Origin: Anoplopoma fimbria
Lineage: Eukaryota > Chordata > Actinopteri > Perciformes > Anoplopomatidae
DNA length: 64,000 nt
Assembly: GCF_027596085.1 (NCBI RefSeq)
Contig: NC_072450.1
Span: forward strand, 5,680,736 to 5,744,735
Reading direction: 5' to 3'
Of this stretch, positions 59,681-64,000 are shown piece by piece. Made by a program: the position numbers and the translations under genes. Positions within the stretch are counted from its first letter, which is position 1, and each line of letters begins with the position of its first letter. The notes beneath the pieces are model-generated. The model was not told where the DNA came from. It did not search any database and saw only the letters and a list, made by a program, of their open reading frames with translations.

Positions 59681-60829
59681 AAGTTTATTTTGAAAAGCCA
59701 CTATGCATGCTGTTCGAGTATGGCACGCAGTCACTGGTGGCTGCGGTATTTGACGCAATATAGGGGAGAATGTGTTTGTATAGGAAAGAAATCTGTTTTT
59801 AATAAAAAAAAAAAATTGATCAAATAAGTTAAACTAAGTTTCATAGAAGTTTGGCCTGATATATTTTTTTATTGGCAGATTTTTCTCCATCTACAGCTTT
59901 TTATACTTTCAAAGCACAAGAGCCATTGGACACATTGTTTCCTTAAGAAATCGATGTGCCATGATACAGTCATAAAGAATGTATATATTGAGTGAGTCAT
60001 TCGTGCTGAAATTTAATTTTTTTTCGCTTCGATAATTCACAGAGACTTTGGCCGTATCGGCAAATACTTCAAAGCTCAGCAACAATTTTCCAGCAAACAC
60101 CTCCCTAAAGAACACAAATTTCATTTCTCCTACAAGCCTCTTTTCGCCTGCTCTTTTTAAACAATATTTTGCTCCTCTTTATTATTTGTGTTTCTAATCC
60201 TACGCTTTATTCATACCCTTATGATCACTCACTTATTCTTCTGATTCCTCTCTCTCTCTCTCTCTCTGTTCACTAAGCTTTTAGAATGAGGGGGCGAGAA
60301 ACCCCAAAGCATGAATCATTAAAAGATGTGAAGAGAAAAATAGATCACTGCAGATGCACCTGCAAAAATAACAGTGTGCGATGGAGAGAAAGAGGGAGAT
60401 GGGGACAGAGGAAGAGGGGGAGGGTAGAGTTTGGCTCCTCTTCTCTTTGTAAGACAAAGGATCTGTCCTGTGCTTAGCTGTAGTGATTCTGTCTTTACAA
60501 GTACAGCGGGCTTTTACAAGTGAGGCAGCACACAAAAAAGCTGCTGATCTTTTATAATATCATGATATCTTTATCAACAACTTTAGTGGGTATTAGATAT
60601 TCTGCTGAATATATTGGGCTGGTTGCAAACATGATTTTGCTATAGATTCATAGGTAAGTAAAGGACAAGGACAAAAATAAACTGGTAAAGACCAACGCAT
60701 GAGGTAGAGCAAAAAAAAAGTAAAATAATTTACTTTCTTGATAGAAACAGGTATTCGGTCTGTCCTTTAGTGAGCCAGAGCATTTACTGCTTTTTATATG
60801 CAGTGTTTAATTGCAACAAATACCGATAT
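59681..60829. other. Noncoding, with CT run
   Basis: CT repeat at 60248-60267; GA-rich stretch near 60380-60425. No gene. Confidence 0.5.
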
Positions 60830-61160
60830 TTCTCCCAGGAGACCGGTGTTCGTTCCCCTTGTTTAACAAGAAGTCAATGTTAATTCTATTTTCACCTAAG
60901 TTGTGTACTTCAGTAAGACGTAGTTATTTTAACCCAAACAACAATCTCTTCCTAAACCTAACTAAGCAGTTTTGTGTTCCTTAACCTAACCAAGTATTTC
61001 ACGATATTTTCCTGAACCTATAACCAAGTAGGTTTGTTACCTAAGCCTAAGTTAGTTGCTTCCTGGAAAAACAGAAGTTCATTTTGTGTGCATATAATGA
61101 GTGGAAATTGACTAGTGTTGCTGGCTTTTATAGGTAAACGCTCAAAAAATGAGGAGGAAC
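60830..61160 (+). mobile_element. Fold-back family piece (left end plus inner part)
   Basis: TCTCCCAGGAGACCGGTGTT leads into CAATCTCTTCCTAAACCTAA and CAGTTTTGTG. Then come GTTGCTTCCTGGAAAAACAG and GTGTTGCTGGCTTTTATAGG with CTCAAAAAATGAGGAGG. The second half matches 35.17-35.33 kb. Confidence 0.6.
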
Positions 61161-64000
61161 TTTTCAAAAGATATCATACGACCGTTATATATATATATAT
61201 CGGATATGTTTTTCAGTTGGACCCTCAATGTAGTACAAATAAAACAGTTTGGTCCATAGCAAAATTCAAAGAAGAAAAAATAAATAACAAAAAACATAAT
61301 GAAGATATACAAAATTTCAATCAGGATGGCTATTGTTTGTCTAGATTGTTTATTCTGTCTTCTTTTACTACTCCCTAAAATCCATATATGTTGGCCCTCA
61401 TTTACACATCCGCTCATTTCCATCTGGTATTATACCACCTAATGATTTAAAACAATATTTATGTTTCACCCCATCAGTCACATAAGCCTAAAACTACCAG
61501 TCGCTCTTACCCACAAATGATCCAGTCAATAATCAGTATGCTCTTTTTGAACCCAATTAGCTGCACCTGTCACATGCTGCTATTGATGCCTGCTTCTAGC
61601 TATCACTATCAGCATTAAGACTGTAAGTGAGGGATTATGGGGGAACAAAGGTCATACCCATCCAATACATTATTTAGTGGTGCCAAGACAACTTTCACAT
61701 TTCCAGTTAAGTCGCTCAGTTGACAGTGAATGTAACAGTATGAAAGCAAAGGAACCTAGCAGGATGGAATGCAACACACCCACACATCTGAACACCATTC
61801 AAAAATACAGACTTGGTAATGGAGCCAGGGACAGATTCAACAAAAGGGTTCCATCTGCTGATCTGCATCCTACACACTGTGCAAAGACGGCTTCGTATAT
61901 TTATTGAAGTTTTTAGAAGCCCTAGTATAGTCAGTATATCACTTTGGTTCAGAATAAAATATTTAAACAAAAGATTGCCATGAAATTTTGTAGAGATATT
62001 CATGATGCACAGAGGATGAATCCTATGGACTTACATGACTTTTTCTGTTGTTGTTCTGTTTTAACACACATTCTTGTCCCCTTTAGAATGAATTGTTATA
62101 GATTTGGTGATCCAAAGTTTTCAAAGCGCCATAAAAAATGTATGTATCCAAAACATTGGTTTATGACCAAAAACCTACAAACCTATTGACATTCTTTCAA
62201 ACTTAATCTGTACTAATTTTATTGCTAATTAACACAATTTAGCATGTCAACACAGATAACCAGGATTGTGACACTGGTAAATATTATACCTGCAAAGCAT
62301 CATCACAGAGTTAGGCTGTAGAATCTTAAGGCCTTAATACATCAGGGGTGTGACGAATGAATGACACATGAATGCAAAATACTTGTCTGTACTCGTCCGT
62401 CGCTTAATATTTGTGTTCCGTGTGAAAGTATTCATGACAAAAAAAACAATTTAAAAATATATAATGAAAACGGGTCGCATTATCTTGTTTTATTGAAAAG
62501 CTGAATCAATGCATGACTTTGATTAACTGATACAGTTCATAAAAAAGGTGTAAATTCTTTCCAGTGAATGAAAATGTCTGGGGATTTAATAATTAGGTAT
62601 TTATTATCAGGAGCAAATTATTTTTAAATTTATCACGGTATGGTTGTATGGATGTTAGGGGTTGATGTAAAATAAACATATAAGACAAAGCATCGCAGGG
62701 ACTGGAGAAAGAACTTTAGAAAGCTGACAGCAGGTGGTCTTTGGTATTTGATCCAAAAACAAATATTATGGTTCTGTCGTACGATATGAGTGGGTGGAGG
62801 TAGCAGCAGTGTTGAGATGCTTCTCTGTCAGTCTTTATCCACAGAGGTATGTGTAGGATTAATGTCCACATGCATGAGAAAGTAAGAAACACAAGTGGGA
62901 TATTTGAAAGTTTAGCCAGGACTAAATACACAAATAGATTAAGAACTTTACTTAATCATCCTCAAAATACTATCCAGTTATGAGAAAAAATGTGAAATAT
63001 GTCCTGTTATCAACAACGTCCCATTTTAATAATCTGGCTTTTGTTTATTGCAAAAAAACACACACAATTGTTGCTATTATATATTGCAGAAGGGACAAAA
63101 GGCTTGATATTTGGGATTTAAGACATACTTTGTTATTACTGAAATAGATTTGTCATGTGCAAAAAAAACAGCCCCAAAAACATTGTCAAGAACATATAGG
63201 ATCTTTCTCAGCATTTATAGTTTTATCTTCACCTTAACAAGAAACACACACACACACACACACTGTTCTCTGGGCATTTTCTAAAGTGTAAAAAAAAGGA
63301 AATTACTGACTGAGGAAGAAGTCCAGGAGGCTCAGAGATGGATGGCTGGAAACAAAAAAACAAACAAATCATCCCAAAATTACTCCCGGAAGTGTAATTT
63401 CCCAATTTCAATCTTTTTGTACATGAAACCTACATTAATAATGTTTTTTTTATGGAACATCTGTGTGCAAGGAGTTTTTTTTAATAGTCTTTCAGATTTC
63501 AGCTCTAAGGGAGAGAGGTTAAATTCCCTGTCATTAGAACACCTCTACTTCCAACTATGGAGGAGAGACCTCTGGGTAATTATTCCCTTAGACCCTGCAG
63601 CGCATCAAACAATCCTTTTATAGCCCCATGTGGACAGTGTGCTTTTGGGCACACCATCATTAGATCTAGCTGGGACTGGAACTGGGTTAAGAGCCGTTGA
63701 ACTGATTAGGAATTTGTTGGGAACAGATTCTCCCTCTTGTTATGAAGTTTTAGGAGCTTTTTTTCTCACAGACATATGTTTTTCTATTATAATCTTTAAT
63801 TGACTACACTCAAAAATATTTAGAATGGACTCATCATGCAGACATCTTCAATTTAAACTTACATTATATTTTGATAGCTTCAGTGATTTTAATTTGTAGT
63901 CTAAAATTGAGTAGGTTCAAACTCAATTATTTGTACATTCAGGTGTGCTGGTTGTTGTGTTTCTCATCTGGAGCTGTTGTCAGGAACCACTATTATATTT
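61161..64000. other. Noncoding, no gene seen
   Basis: AT-rich, with a short TA run at 61185-61200 and a CA run at 63243-63263. Only short chance frames. Confidence 0.55.

Overview
The window looks like a piece of a ray-finned fish nuclear chromosome, most likely a percomorph teleost. It is AT-rich and almost gene-free. It is full of dinucleotide microsatellites and of dispersed repeat types that I recognise from teleost genomes: a Rex3/RTE retrotransposon, a tRNA-derived SINE, short TTAAAGG-ended inverted-repeat elements and LINE 3' tails. Only one intact protein-coding gene is supported: chst1, keratan sulfate galactose 6-O-sulfotransferase, with a single uninterrupted 428-codon reading frame at 18239-19525 (+).

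Layout. Positions 1-3867 are noncoding. Positions 3868-6573 hold a broken Rex3-type non-LTR retrotransposon with endonuclease and reverse transcriptase regions. It has an apparently complete 5' end, one frameshift, an internal deletion that removes the catalytic RT motif, and no 3' end. A second, older Rex3 scrap lies on the minus strand at about 13738-13946. Positions 15526-15748 are a two-copy tandem repeat and 15976-16076 a (GT)n(GA)n tract. The tract is followed by the probable chst1 5' region, with candidate untranslated exons ending at 16477 and at 17013-17077, and then by the coding exon, which begins at 18193. Beyond about 20 kb the rest is a gene desert in which I find only repeats.

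Repeats of note in the desert: a roughly 900-bp long-inverted-repeat element (23250-24157); a 250-bp miniature inverted-repeat element (26013-26262) and a 280-bp one of a different family (11405-11684); an antisense LINE RT relic (27616-27957); a SINE (32835-33113); and at least nine pieces of one apparently fold-back repeat family between 21 and 61 kb. There is also a near-identical 0.4-kb duplication (41177-41620 and 43241-43653) whose second copy is flanked by 21-bp target-site-like repeats, a 344-bp tandem duplication (46340-47033), and a LINE 3' end split by another repeat (47732-48425).

I do not see a new multi-gene system. The observations most worth checking are the templated insertion with target-site-like duplication at 43.2-43.7 kb, an out-of-frame upstream ORF overlapping the chst1 start, the inferred multi-exon chst1 leader, and the unusual 5'-complete, 3'-missing Rex3 copy. 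All family assignments come from reading the sequence and from memory of the families; no database search was possible.
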